From: Bacteroidota bacterium
GTDB lineage: Bacteria; Bacteroidota; Bacteroidia; Chitinophagales; Chitinophagaceae
DNA: 64,000 nucleotides
NCBI GenBank assembly: GCA_005882315.1
Contig: VBAR01000001.1
Coordinates: 2,305,736 to 2,369,735 of the forward strand
Direction of reading: 5' to 3'
Shown here: positions 51,462 to 61,266 of the stretch, in pieces
Layout: every line of letters starts with the position of its first letter
How positions within the stretch are numbered: the first letter of the stretch is position 1
Notes under the pieces: model-generated
Told to the model about the DNA's origin: nothing
Database searches by the model: none
What the model saw: the letters and a program-made list of their open reading frames with translations, nothing else
Translations under genes and position numbers: made by a program

Positions 51462-53429
51462 ATGAGAAAACTTTTACTTATCGGTGCTGTATTATTTTCC
51501 ATTTCAATACAGTCCCAAAATCCCGCTACCACCTTTACAATTCCAAACCGAAACATCAATCTTTCCTGCGGAACAAGTTGTACCAACTTTTCTGTTTCAG
51601 TTCCGCACATTAAACAATCATCAGATTATGTAATTACTAACCCGGCTTATTCACCTTTTGCGTACACAACACCCGGCGGTACGGTAGTTACATCTGTTTA
51701 TATTGATGACACCTGGAGTCCGAAGATCCCGATCAGTTTCCCATTCTGTTTTTACAACATCACTTACCCAACATTAATAATGGGATCTAATTCCGCAATA
51801 ACATTTGATACGGTGAGGGCAGGTACAGGAAGTGGCTATGTTATTTCCGCGACTGGTGCAATCCCCAGTACAGATTATGCCCCTAAAATGATATTCGGAC
51901 CTTATCATGATATTCATCCGGGCCTGGCATCAACCAACAAAAAAATTGAATATCGTGTAGAAGGTGTTGCGCCAAAAAGAAGATTTGTTGCAAGCTATAA
52001 TGATATTCCTTATTTCAGTGGATCATGTTCACTACCAAGAGCCACTCACCAGATGGTGTTGTATGAAAGTACCGGAATTATCGAAGTATATATTAAAGAC
52101 AAACCTTTTTGTACCGACTGGAATGGTGGACGAACTATTCTCGGCGTGCAGGATGAAACAATGACCCGTGCCGTTGCAGCATCCGGTAAGAATGCTACAG
52201 TTTGGGGTGCCAATGCAATGGACTCCTGTTTTCGTTTTACACCCAGCGGTGGTGTTTCAAGATTTAAAAGTGCACAGCTTCGTGTAAATGGAAGTGTTGT
52301 TGCTACAGGCGACACTACTTCTGGCAGTTCGGGAATGTTGAATCTTAATTTTAATAATGTTTGCCCGACAGCAGACAGTACTGCTTATGTAGTTCGTGTT
52401 ACTTATAGTACCTGTAACGACCCGGCACAGGATGTTTTTTTTGAAGACACTGTGTTTGTAAAAAAAGTTACACCAGCTTTCGCATTTAATAAAACTGATG
52501 CTACCTGTTCTGCAGGCGGAACTATAACAGTAACTGCTTCCGGGGGCATTGCGCCATTACAATACAGCACCAATGGTACTACTTATCAACCTTCAGGAAG
52601 CTTTACAAACGTTGCATCCGGTAACTATACTATTTACGTAAAAGATGCGGCAAACTGTATCGTGAATCAGCCTGTAACAGTTGGACTCTTAAATACGCTT
52701 ACTGTAAGAACAAATAATGATACTACAATTTGTCGCGGTGCATCATTCACTCCTAATACAGTAAGTGCAGGAACATCTTTTGTATGGACGTCGCAGACTG
52801 GTGTAAGTAATCCTGCTATTGCTAATCCTGTTCTGTCTCCGCAAAATTCTATTACCTATACAGTGACTGCAACATTGGGTAATTGTACTGCAACGGATAA
52901 TCTTGTCGTAACAGTTGTACCCGGTGCATCTGCCAATGCAGGCCCGGATGCATCAATTATTGCAGGTGATGTATATACTATTTCGGGTACTGCAACAACA
53001 GGCACTTACAATTGGTCACCAACAACAGGATTGAGTTCTGCAAATACACTTATTACGAACGCAGCTCCTACTGTGTCGACAACGTATACATTAACGGTTA
53101 CTTCCCCACAAGGATGTACGGCTAGTGATGATATGCGCATTACCGTTGTTCCGTATTGTGTAAAACCAATGATTGCCTTTACACCCAATGGAGATGGTAT
53201 AAATGATTTGTGGCTGATCACAAATGGTAACTGTTTGATCAGTGCAGTAGCACAGGTCTTTAATCGCTATGGAGCTAAAGTGTTTGAATCGAAAGATTAT
53301 AAGAATAATTGGAACGGAACATGGGATGGTAAGCCTTTAGCCGATGGCACCTATTATTATGTTATCAGTTATAAACTGGTAAATGGCAAAACAGTTTTTG
53401 AAAAGGGCAATGTGACAATTCTCCGTTAA
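51462..53429 (+). CDS. Gliding-motility/T9SS type B secreted protein with SprB-like repeat
   Basis: 655 residues. Signal peptide (LLLIGAVLFSISIQSQ); an N-terminal region of about 270 residues shared with the protein at 56842 (nidogen-like pattern: FPFCFYNITYPTLIMGSNSAITF, ATHQMVLYESTGIIEVYI); then SprB-like repeat (DATCSAGGTITVTASGGIAP...); and a C-terminal gliding-motility domain with AFTPNGDGINDLWLI, VFNRYGAKVFES and GTYYYVISYK, the type B T9SS export signal. It is likely exported and surface-anchored. It is paired with the PorP/SprF gene that starts 17 bases on. Confidence 0.88.
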   Translation: MRKLLLIGAVLFSISIQSQNPATTFTIPNRNINLSCGTSCTNFSVSVPHIKQSSDYVITNPAYSPFAYTTPGGTVVTSVYIDDTWSPKIPISFPFCFYNITYPTLIMGSNSAITFDTVRAGTGSGYVISATGAIPSTDYAPKMIFGPYHDIHPGLASTNKKIEYRVEGVAPKRRFVASYNDIPYFSGSCSLPRATHQMVLYESTGIIEVYIKDKPFCTDWNGGRTILGVQDETMTRAVAASGKNATVWGANAMDSCFRFTPSGGVSRFKSAQLRVNGSVVATGDTTSGSSGMLNLNFNNVCPTADSTAYVVRVTYSTCNDPAQDVFFEDTVFVKKVTPAFAFNKTDATCSAGGTITVTASGGIAPLQYSTNGTTYQPSGSFTNVASGNYTIYVKDAANCIVNQPVTVGLLNTLTVRTNNDTTICRGASFTPNTVSAGTSFVWTSQTGVSNPAIANPVLSPQNSITYTVTATLGNCTATDNLVVTVVPGASANAGPDASIIAGDVYTISGTATTGTYNWSPTTGLSSANTLITNAAPTVSTTYTLTVTSPQGCTASDDMRITVVPYCVKPMIAFTPNGDGINDLWLITNGNCLISAVAQVFNRYGAKVFESKDYKNNWNGTWDGKPLADGTYYYVISYKLVNGKTVFEKGNVTILR

Positions 53430-53446
53430 CCTGCAAAAAAATTATT

Positions 53447-54346
53447 ATGAAACACATTGTAAACATTGGTTTGATATTACTGATTTCAGCGAATGTTTCT
53501 GGTCAGCAATTAACATCATCTTCTTTTTATGATATGCAAGGCTCTTTGCACAATCCTTCTATGGCCGGTGTAAACAAACATGGAATGGTCGGCGGCTCTT
53601 TTCGGAGCATGTGGAGCGGAGTACCCGGTGGACCTGAAACACAGTTTTTATTTGGTTCATTTTATTTGCCAAACATAAATTCCGGTTTGGGGGCTTACTT
53701 ATACAATGATGTAACGGGTCCTACAAAACGTATAGGCGCCCAACTGGCCTATGCTTATCAAATTCAATTGAAGAATGAAGCATCATTTTCATTGGGGATC
53801 GAAGCAAGACTACAGCAGTTTTCTTTTGACCAGGCAAAATTGCAACAGGCTTTGGGTTCAAATGACCCGGTATTGGGAAGCACAGATACCCAATTTAAAG
53901 CAGATGCAGGATTTGGTATTAACTACACTGCAAAAAAACTTCAGGTTGGTGCATCGGTAAGTCAGCTTGTTCAGTCAAAGCTCGATTTTTACAGTGGCAG
54001 CTATAATCGAACTGAAGAAGGAAAGTTGTACAGGCATTATTATTTACATGCTAATTACAAATGGAGAACCGATGCAAACACTGAGGTCATCCCCAATTTT
54101 CTTTTTATCTATTTACCCAATTCGCCATTGGAATTCCAGGGTGGTGTAAGAGTTGAACATAAAGAGCAATTCTTTTGGGGAGTAGGATTCCGGGCACATC
54201 AGAGCTGGATGCTTTCCGCAGGAGTACATATCAAAAAGAAATTTACAGTTGGTTATTCATTCGATATTTTCACTACACCACTTAGTACTTATGATAAAGG
54301 TGGCAATGCACATGAAGTGATGCTGCGATATGATTTTTTGAAGTAG
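53447..54346 (+). CDS. PorP/SprF family type IX secretion membrane protein
   Basis: 299 residues with signal peptide (IVNIGLILLISANVSGQQ). Starts the mature part with FYDMQGSLHNPSMAGVNKHGMVGGSFRSMWSGVPGGPETQFL, and the beta-strand-rich pattern with repeated aromatic ends (YAYQIQLKNEASFSLGIEARLQQF) is that of outer membrane PorP/SprF proteins. Members are found beside large secreted T9SS substrates and help export or anchor them. It follows the secreted protein gene at once and ends before a terminator. Complete. Confidence 0.88.
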   Translation: MKHIVNIGLILLISANVSGQQLTSSSFYDMQGSLHNPSMAGVNKHGMVGGSFRSMWSGVPGGPETQFLFGSFYLPNINSGLGAYLYNDVTGPTKRIGAQLAYAYQIQLKNEASFSLGIEARLQQFSFDQAKLQQALGSNDPVLGSTDTQFKADAGFGINYTAKKLQVGASVSQLVQSKLDFYSGSYNRTEEGKLYRHYYLHANYKWRTDANTEVIPNFLFIYLPNSPLEFQGGVRVEHKEQFFWGVGFRAHQSWMLSAGVHIKKKFTVGYSFDIFTTPLSTYDKGGNAHEVMLRYDFLK

Positions 54347-54365
54347 GACTAAGAGATTAAAGAGA

Positions 54366-54410
54366 AAAGGAGGAAAAGAGTAAAGTAGTTTGCTCTTTTC
54401 CTCCTTTTTT
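54366..54410 (+). terminator. Intrinsic terminator after the PorP-like gene
   Basis: AAAGGAGGAAAAGAG pairs with CTCTTTTCCTCCTTT over 15 bases around a 12-base loop, followed by TTT. The bases beyond (54426-54475) repeat related T-rich words. Confidence 0.85.
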
Positions 54411-54486
54411 ATTCCCGAAATCTTAACTCCTTAAACTCTTTTTACTCTTTTACACTCTTAGCTATTTTCAGTAAATTCGTAGACTA

Positions 54487-56736
54487 ATGGAAACGCTTGA
54501 ACGGCCCTCAAAATATAACCTCACTCAGGAGCAGGAAAAGAAATTGATCCTGCGGGAATACCGTTCCCTTTTACGTTCATTAAAAACAAAACTGAAGCCG
54601 GGAGACCGTGACCTGATCCGCATTGCATTTGAAATGGCTGCGGAGGCCCATAAGACCATGCGCCGCAAAAGTGGTGAACCCTATATTCTGCATCCTTTAG
54701 CAGTTGCAAAAATTTGTGTTGAAGAAATTGGCTTGGGTGTACGTTCAACTATTTGTTCTTTGTTACACGATACAGTTGAAGATACCGATGTGACGATGGA
54801 AGATGTTCAACGTGAGTTTGGCAGTGAGATCGCAAAAATTGTTGATGGTCTTACCAAGATCGCAAACATTGTGGATGTAAATGCATCGCAGCAGGCTGAG
54901 AATTTTAAAAAGATATTACTTACGCTTACAGATGATCCCCGTGTGATTTTGATCAAACTATCCGATCGCTTACATAATATGCGTACGCTGGATAGTATGA
55001 AGCGGGAAAAGCAATTGAAGATCTCTTCCGAGACAGTTTATATCTATGCGCCACTTGCACACAGGATGGGTTTGTATACTATCAAAACGGAGATGGAAGA
55101 CCTGGCCATGAAATACATGGAGCCGGATATTTACAAAGACATTGCACAGAAACTGGCAGAAACAAAACGTGAACGTACCCGTTATATCAATGAGTTTGTA
55201 AAACCATTGGTAGAGCAACTGGAAAAATCAGATTTTAAATTTGAAATACAAGGCCGCCCCAAAAGCATACACTCTATCTGGAATAAAATGAAAAAGAAAG
55301 GAGTGGCCTTTGAAGAAGTGTATGATCTTTTTGCTATCCGCATCATTCTCGATTCATCACCAGAAAAAGAAAAAGAAGAATGCTGGAAAGTGTATTCGAT
55401 CATTACAGATGAGTATACACCATCACCGGAACGATTGCGTGACTGGTTGAGTAATCCAAAAAGTAACGGCTATGAAGCATTGCACACAACAGTGATGGGG
55501 CCGCAAGGCCGCTGGGTAGAAGTGCAGATACGTACACGACGTATGAATGAAATTGCGGAAAAAGGACTTGCCGCACATTGGAAGTATAAAGAAGATAGTG
55601 GTGATGAAAGCCGTTTTGATAAATGGTTTCACCAGATACGTGAAGTGCTGGCCAACCAGGATACAGACAGTGTTGACTTTTTACAGGATTTCAAAACAAG
55701 TTTTCTTACAGAAGAAATTTATGTGTACACACCAAAGGGTGATGTAAAGATGTTACCCGTCGGTTCTACTGCACTTGATTTTGCATTTTCAATTCACAGT
55801 GCTATTGGTATAAAAACAATTGGTGCCAAAGTAAATCACAAACTCGTTCCGATTAGCCATAAACTACGAAGTGGCGACCAGGTGGAAATAATTACGAGTA
55901 ATAAACAAAAACCAAATGAAGACTGGCTGGGTTTTGTTGTAACATCAAAAGCAAAAGGAAGAATAAGAGATGCCCTTAAAGAAGAGAAAAGAAAAATAGC
56001 TGATGATGGCAAGTACACTATGCAGCGAAAGGTAGAAGGAATGGGAGCTGCGTTTAATCAACATAACATTGATGAAGTAGTTCATTTTTATAAATTCAGT
56101 TCGGCACTTGATCTCTATTACAATATTTCTATTAAGAATATTGATTTGAAAGAACTAAAAGAGTTCAAAGTTTATGGCGATAAACTGGAAGCACCGAAAC
56201 CGGTTAAACAACCAGAGTTGAAACATGAATCTTATGTTCCCAACAAGAATGCAAAAGAAACCGAGCTGATCATTTTTGGTGAAAGCAGTGATAGGATCGT
56301 TTATAATCTTGCTAATTGCTGCAAGCCTATTCCGGGTGATGACGTATTTGGGTTTGTAACAACAGGAAAGGGATTAACAATTCACCGAACCAATTGCCCC
56401 AATGCGGCTAAACTATTAGCCAACTATGGCCATCGCGTAGTAAAAACAAAATGGGCCAAGAATAAAGAGATATCCTTCCTCACCGGTGTTCGCATAGTGG
56501 GATTGGATGATGTTGGTGTCATTCATAAACTTACAAACCTGATATCGGGTGAGTTGAAAATAAATATTGCCGCACTCACTGTAGAAGCCAAAGAAGGATT
56601 GTTTGAAGGAAATATCAAATTATTTGTGCATGATAAGGAAGAACTGGATAATCTTGTTCAACGCTTAATTGATCTTGGTGGCATTGAAAAAGTAGAACGA
56701 TTTGATACTGAAGATTTAAATAATCTGCCATCGTAA
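54487..56736 (+). CDS. spoT: Bifunctional (p)ppGpp synthetase/hydrolase
   Basis: 749 residues. HD hydrolase domain with HPLAVAKICVEEIGLGV and LLHDTVEDT; synthetase domain with PSPERLRDWLSNPKSNGYEALHTTVMGPQGRWVEVQIRTRRMNEIAEKGLAAHW; TGS domain (YVYTPKGDVKMLPVGSTALDFAFSIH); and a C-terminal ACT domain (VRIVGLDDVGVIHKLTN). Both active sites look complete, so it can make and break the stringent alarmone. Upstream: terminator of the PorP gene and T-rich DNA. It lies between two paralogous T9SS substrates. Confidence 0.95.
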   Translation: METLERPSKYNLTQEQEKKLILREYRSLLRSLKTKLKPGDRDLIRIAFEMAAEAHKTMRRKSGEPYILHPLAVAKICVEEIGLGVRSTICSLLHDTVEDTDVTMEDVQREFGSEIAKIVDGLTKIANIVDVNASQQAENFKKILLTLTDDPRVILIKLSDRLHNMRTLDSMKREKQLKISSETVYIYAPLAHRMGLYTIKTEMEDLAMKYMEPDIYKDIAQKLAETKRERTRYINEFVKPLVEQLEKSDFKFEIQGRPKSIHSIWNKMKKKGVAFEEVYDLFAIRIILDSSPEKEKEECWKVYSIITDEYTPSPERLRDWLSNPKSNGYEALHTTVMGPQGRWVEVQIRTRRMNEIAEKGLAAHWKYKEDSGDESRFDKWFHQIREVLANQDTDSVDFLQDFKTSFLTEEIYVYTPKGDVKMLPVGSTALDFAFSIHSAIGIKTIGAKVNHKLVPISHKLRSGDQVEIITSNKQKPNEDWLGFVVTSKAKGRIRDALKEEKRKIADDGKYTMQRKVEGMGAAFNQHNIDEVVHFYKFSSALDLYYNISIKNIDLKELKEFKVYGDKLEAPKPVKQPELKHESYVPNKNAKETELIIFGESSDRIVYNLANCCKPIPGDDVFGFVTTGKGLTIHRTNCPNAAKLLANYGHRVVKTKWAKNKEISFLTGVRIVGLDDVGVIHKLTNLISGELKINIAALTVEAKEGLFEGNIKLFVHDKEELDNLVQRLIDLGGIEKVERFDTEDLNNLPS

Positions 56737-56841
56737 ATCCACATTCTGATGTTAAAAACTAGGCAAATTTTCTCTGAATTTTGAGAAGGATTTTATTAAC
56801 TTGTAACCTTTCCATTTTATCACTACCAACTGCAATCGCTC

Positions 56842-59565
56842 ATGAGAGGTTTAAGACTAATCGTACTTTTACTGCTATTCATTTTATTTTCTTTTTTCAG
56901 CAACGGGCAGGGGTTTACATTTAACTGTTCAAGGGATATAACCATGGTTGGTTGCGGCCCTACAGGTTGTTTGAATATACAAGCTTTGATCCCGGATATT
57001 CATCGTCAAACAAATACATATACTCTAAATCCTCTACCTATATTAGGTGTGCCGGCATGTTCTCCTACTTATGTTCCTGCTAATGATCCAGGTGGTGCAC
57101 CTACTAATCTTGCTGTTGATGACACATACAGTTCTGTAATTAATATGGGATTTAATTTTCCTTTTTATGGCACAACTTATAGTTCATTAGTGGCAAGTAC
57201 AAACGGGTATATAAGTTTTGATATTACAAGAGCAGGTCTTTTTGCACATTGGCAAAATAACGGTGACCTTCCGAATGCTTTATATGACAGGGCTTTGATA
57301 ATGGGGCCATATCATGATCTTTTTCCCGGACAGGCTACTTCTCCATTTCAAAGAGTACAATACCAAACGATCGGTTCAGCGCCAACACGTAAATGGGTGT
57401 TGAGTTTTTTCAAAGTGCCATTGTTTAGTTGTACGAGTTTGATTGAAAATACTCACCAGATCATTTTATATGAATCAACAGGAATAATTGAAGTAAAAAT
57501 TTTTGACATGCAGATATGTCCGGGATGGATTCAGGGTAAAGCAATGGTGGGCATCCAGGATTTTACCCGGACACAAGCTTTAATGGCACCCGGCAGAAGA
57601 ATGAGTGATCCCTCATGGGGAAGCATGGGTATGAATGAAAGCTGGCGGTTTGTGCCAGATGGAGGCCCTTCATTATTTAAGAGAGTCGAACTTTATACTG
57701 TTACAGGAGTGTTAGTAGCAACAGGCACTACTTCTCCTGGTGCTACAGGTACATTAATAGCAAGCTTTCCAAATATTTGTCCTCCGCCCGGACCAACTAC
57801 AACTTATATTGTAAGATCTGTTTATGAAAAAATAGATGATCCGACAGTTGAGATATTTGGTACAGATACTATCAGGATAAACAGGGCACCGGCAACCGTA
57901 TCCGCAACAGCTACTACAACTGATGCTGTTTGTAATGGTAGTTCAACAGGCACTATCACTGTCAGTACCCCAACACCTGGCAATCCACCATTTCGTTATT
58001 CTTTGGATGGCATAAACTGGCAAACATCAAATGTGTTTCCTAATTTACCTGCAGGTACCTATACAATTTATTTTGAAGAAGGCAGTGGATGCGGTAACAC
58101 TACAACTGCTACTATCGCCGAGCCAACGACACTTGTTTCCTCATTTACATCAACACCTGTTGTTTGCAATGGGCAAAGCAATGGTATAATAAACGTAACA
58201 GCTTCCGGCGGTATGGCACCATATGAGTTTTCATTAGATGGCGGCGCATACCAGTCATCAGGAACTTTCAATAATGCTAATGCCAATAACCATATTGTTA
58301 CAATACGGGATGCAAACAGCTGCATTCGTACTGTAAATATTCCTATAAACGAACCTGCTGTTTTATCGTTATCAGGAAATACAGCGACTGCAAGCTGTGA
58401 TGGAGGTAATGATGGTTTGATAGTAGTAAATGCTGCCGGCGGTAATTCAAGCTATCAGTATTCAATTGATGCCACTACTTATCAATCATCTGATTCGTTC
58501 CTTGTTGCTCCGGGAAATTATATGATCACTGTAAGAGATAACCTGAATTGTGTAGATACCCAAAGTTTTATAGTGGGTCTTACATCCAATCTTACACATA
58601 CCCCATTAACAGATCCAACGATCTGTGAAGGAAGTTCAACGCAACTTAATTTTACTTCAAACGCAACTAATTATAGTTGGAGTCCTGCAATTGGATTAAG
58701 TAATCCAAATTCTGCTAATCCGGTTGCTAATCCTGTTACAACACAGCAATACATTGTTTCGTATACTTTGGGACGTTGTACAGAAAAAGATACAGCATTG
58801 GTAAGGGTAAATGCGGCGCCGATACCCGCAGCTGGCCCTGATGGATTTATTTGTTATGGACAAACCTATCAATTGCAGGCAAGTGGCGGCGTTGTATATA
58901 GTTGGGCTCCATCAACATTTTTAACCAGCATAGGTGTATCAAACCCTGTTTCAAAACCGGATAATACAATGACCTATTCTGTTAGGATCGTTGCTGACGC
59001 AAATGGTTGTCCTTCGCTTGTAACTGACCAGGTAACGGTAGATGTAACTCCACCAATAAAAGTGAGAACTTATCCGCAGGATACGATCGTACATGCAGGC
59101 GATCAGTTCCAGCTGCTGGCTACTTCTGTTGCGCCAAATTATAGCTGGTCACCGGGTTATGATTTGGACAGAACCGATATTCCAAATCCTGTTATCACTG
59201 TTGATAGAGATGTGATATTGATAGTTACTGCCAGTTCACAGGCGGGATGTATCGGCGAAGCAAGTATAAGAATTCAGGTGTATAAGGGTCCCGATCTTTA
59301 TCCGCCAACAGGATTTACGCCGAATGGAGATGGGCTAAATGATAAATTCTATCCTTTCCCTGTGGGTATACAAGAATTAAAATATTTCAAAGTATTTAAT
59401 CGTTGGGGGCAAATGGTTTTCAGCACAAATAAACTCTGGGATGGCTGGGATGGAAGATTGGGTGGAAGAGAACAGGCCTCAGGTACTTATGCATGGATTG
59501 CGCAGGGTGTAACCCGTGACGGAAGGGTAATAACGAAAAAAGGAACGGTTGTTCTTATAAGATAG
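56842..59565 (+). CDS. T9SS type B secreted protein with three SprB repeats
   Basis: 907 residues. Signal peptide (LIVLLLLFILFSFFSNGQ). The N-terminal region to about residue 280 parallels that of the 655-residue protein upstream: FNFPFYGTTYSSLVASTNGYISF, NTHQIILYESTGIIEVKI, MGPYHDLFPG. Three SprB-type repeats follow (each starting C-N/D-G-x-S/N-x-G, e.g. AVCNGSSTGTITV and PVVCNGQSNGIINVTASGG), then two immunoglobulin-like PKD-like regions, and a C-terminal GFTPNGDGLNDKFYPFPVG-type gliding-motility domain. A surface adhesin is a fair guess. Complete, with a terminator. Confidence 0.88.
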   Translation: MRGLRLIVLLLLFILFSFFSNGQGFTFNCSRDITMVGCGPTGCLNIQALIPDIHRQTNTYTLNPLPILGVPACSPTYVPANDPGGAPTNLAVDDTYSSVINMGFNFPFYGTTYSSLVASTNGYISFDITRAGLFAHWQNNGDLPNALYDRALIMGPYHDLFPGQATSPFQRVQYQTIGSAPTRKWVLSFFKVPLFSCTSLIENTHQIILYESTGIIEVKIFDMQICPGWIQGKAMVGIQDFTRTQALMAPGRRMSDPSWGSMGMNESWRFVPDGGPSLFKRVELYTVTGVLVATGTTSPGATGTLIASFPNICPPPGPTTTYIVRSVYEKIDDPTVEIFGTDTIRINRAPATVSATATTTDAVCNGSSTGTITVSTPTPGNPPFRYSLDGINWQTSNVFPNLPAGTYTIYFEEGSGCGNTTTATIAEPTTLVSSFTSTPVVCNGQSNGIINVTASGGMAPYEFSLDGGAYQSSGTFNNANANNHIVTIRDANSCIRTVNIPINEPAVLSLSGNTATASCDGGNDGLIVVNAAGGNSSYQYSIDATTYQSSDSFLVAPGNYMITVRDNLNCVDTQSFIVGLTSNLTHTPLTDPTICEGSSTQLNFTSNATNYSWSPAIGLSNPNSANPVANPVTTQQYIVSYTLGRCTEKDTALVRVNAAPIPAAGPDGFICYGQTYQLQASGGVVYSWAPSTFLTSIGVSNPVSKPDNTMTYSVRIVADANGCPSLVTDQVTVDVTPPIKVRTYPQDTIVHAGDQFQLLATSVAPNYSWSPGYDLDRTDIPNPVITVDRDVILIVTASSQAGCIGEASIRIQVYKGPDLYPPTGFTPNGDGLNDKFYPFPVGIQELKYFKVFNRWGQMVFSTNKLWDGWDGRLGGREQASGTYAWIAQGVTRDGRVITKKGTVVLIR

Positions 59566-59587
59566 TGCTGTGGAAAGAAACTTTAAA

Positions 59588-59619
59588 AGAGCTGCCGGAA
59601 TTACACGGTAGCTTTTTTT
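59588..59619 (+). terminator. Intrinsic terminator after the 907-aa gene
   Basis: AGCTGCCG and CGGTAGCT form an 8-bp stem (one G-T pair) around GAATTACA, with a run of seven T. 22 bases after the stop codon. Confidence 0.85.
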
Positions 59620-59643
59620 GTTCCCTTATTTTTGCCGCCGTTG

Positions 59644-59682
59644 AAACCCCCTGTCCTCCGCCACGGCGGAGAGACTTAGATT
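59644..59682 (-). repeat. CCGCGG palindromic repeat, copy 2
   Basis: Inverted relative to the copy at 10498. The reverse complement reads AATCTAAGTCTCTCCGCCG, then TGGCGGAGGACAGGGGGTTT, matching copy 1 with few differences. The gap 59566-59873 between the secreted protein and purA contains this, another dispersed repeat and the GC-rich repeat. Confidence 0.75.
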
Positions 59683-59728
59683 GAAGATTCATTTTGTAAT
59701 AGCAAGTTCTGTCGGAAATAATCTTGAA

Positions 59729-59782
59729 TAGAATTACAGAAAGTACAAGGGAGCGTCGCAACAGAAGTTAAATAGTAGCAAT
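59729..59782 (-). repeat. Dispersed repeat family 1, copy upstream of purA
   Basis: TAGAAT, AGTACAAGGGAGCGTCGCAA and AAGTTAAATAGTAGCAAT are the reverse complement of the common arms. It lies 90 bases before purA. Confidence 0.75.
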
Positions 59783-59845
59783 ACAGTTGGTAAACAAAAA
59801 ATAATTTTAATTCATAAAATAATTCCGAAAAGAGGAGTTTCTTAT

Positions 59846-59866
59846 CTCCCCTTTAGGGGTTGGGGG
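59846..59866 (+). repeat. CTCCCCTTTAGGGG repeat upstream of purA
   Basis: Starts CTCCCCTTTAGGGGTTGGGG; agrees at 20 of 21 positions with the copy inserted inside argB at 28713. It ends eight bases before the purA start codon. Confidence 0.7.
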
Positions 59867-59873
59867 TTTTAAT

Positions 59874-61142
59874 ATGGTAGATGTAATTCTCGGTTTACAA
59901 TGGGGTGATGAGGGAAAGGGAAAGATAGTTGATTACTTCGCAAAAGATTATGACGTGATAGCCCGTTTCCAGGGCGGCCCTAATGCCGGGCATACTTTGT
60001 ATGTAGAAGATAAAAAAGTGGTGTTGCACCAGATTCCTTCTGGTGTGTTTCATAAAAAAGCAACTAACTTAATTGGTAATGGAGTAGTGCTTGACCCGGT
60101 AACATTAAAAAAGGAATGTGAGATAGTTGCCGGATTTGGTATTGATGTTAAAAAAAACCTTTTCATTTCCGATCGTACACACCTGATACTTCCTACTCAT
60201 CGTGCATTAGATAAAGCAGCAGAGCTTTCAAAAGGAACACAAAAGATAGGCAGTACTTTAAAAGGGATTGGGCCGGCTTATATGGACAAAACAGGCCGTA
60301 ACGCATTGCGGGTTGGTGACCTGTTGGATAAAAACTTTACTACATCTTATATCAAACTTCGTCTTAAGCACCAGCGTTTGTTAGACAATTATTCTTTTTC
60401 AGAAGATATCAGCGCCTGGGAGGAAGAATTTTTTGAAGCATTGGAATTGTTAAGACAGTTAAATATTGTGAATGGTGAGTATTTCATCAATGACCAGCTG
60501 ACCAAAGGAAAAAGAGTGTTGGCCGAAGGTGCGCAGGGAAGTATGCTCGATATAGACTTTGGAACATTTCCTTATGTAACATCAAGTAATACGATCACCG
60601 CAGGTGTTTGTAATGGATTGGGTGTTGCACCACAAAAGATCAGGGATGTAATGGGTGTAACAAAAGCTTATTGTACAAGGGTAGGCGGTGGACCTTTCCC
60701 GACAGAATTAGAAAATGAAATTGGTGAAGAATTGAGAAAGCTTGGCAATGAATTTGGAGCAACAACTGGCCGGCCTCGCCGTTGCGGATGGATCGACCTT
60801 GTAGCATTGAAATTTGCCTGCATGATAAATGGTGTTACAAAGATCATTATGACCAAGGCTGATGTACTGGATTCATTTAAAGAGCTTGAAGTTTGTACAG
60901 CTTATTCAATTGCTGGTAAAGAAACCGCTGAAGTACCAATGAATATGGGAAAAGTGAAAATTGAGCCGGTGTATAAAAAATTTAAAGGATGGGATATACC
61001 CAGCAGTACTGCAAAGACCGCTTCAGACCTGCCGGGCACTATGCACTCATACGTTGATTTTATTAATAAATATCTCGGAGTTAATGTACATTACATCTCC
61101 AATGGCCCGGGCCGTGATCAACTGATCCAGGTTAGTAAATAA
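59874..61142 (+). CDS. purA: Adenylosuccinate synthase
   Basis: 422 residues. Joins IMP and aspartate with GTP. MVDVILGLQWGDEGKGKIVDYFAKDYD is the classic N-terminus (GDEGKGK); GPNAGHTLY, GIGPAYMDKTGRNALRV, EGAQGSMLDIDFGTFPYVTSS and CGWIDLVALKFA follow. Start ATG at 59874. Full length. Upstream bases hold dispersed repeats; the actual promoter is not obvious. It is followed by an acidic protein gene after 124 bases. Confidence 0.97.
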   Translation: MVDVILGLQWGDEGKGKIVDYFAKDYDVIARFQGGPNAGHTLYVEDKKVVLHQIPSGVFHKKATNLIGNGVVLDPVTLKKECEIVAGFGIDVKKNLFISDRTHLILPTHRALDKAAELSKGTQKIGSTLKGIGPAYMDKTGRNALRVGDLLDKNFTTSYIKLRLKHQRLLDNYSFSEDISAWEEEFFEALELLRQLNIVNGEYFINDQLTKGKRVLAEGAQGSMLDIDFGTFPYVTSSNTITAGVCNGLGVAPQKIRDVMGVTKAYCTRVGGGPFPTELENEIGEELRKLGNEFGATTGRPRRCGWIDLVALKFACMINGVTKIIMTKADVLDSFKELEVCTAYSIAGKETAEVPMNMGKVKIEPVYKKFKGWDIPSSTAKTASDLPGTMHSYVDFINKYLGVNVHYISNGPGRDQLIQVSK

Positions 61143-61266
61143 CCAGGATTAAGATAATTACGTGGGCGGTTGTACGTTAATAAAAAAATAGCCAAAAAAA
61201 GTATTTTAAAAATTTGGTCAATTAAAAACTTCGCTGAAATTTTACGGAAACAATCTTAATTAGGTT

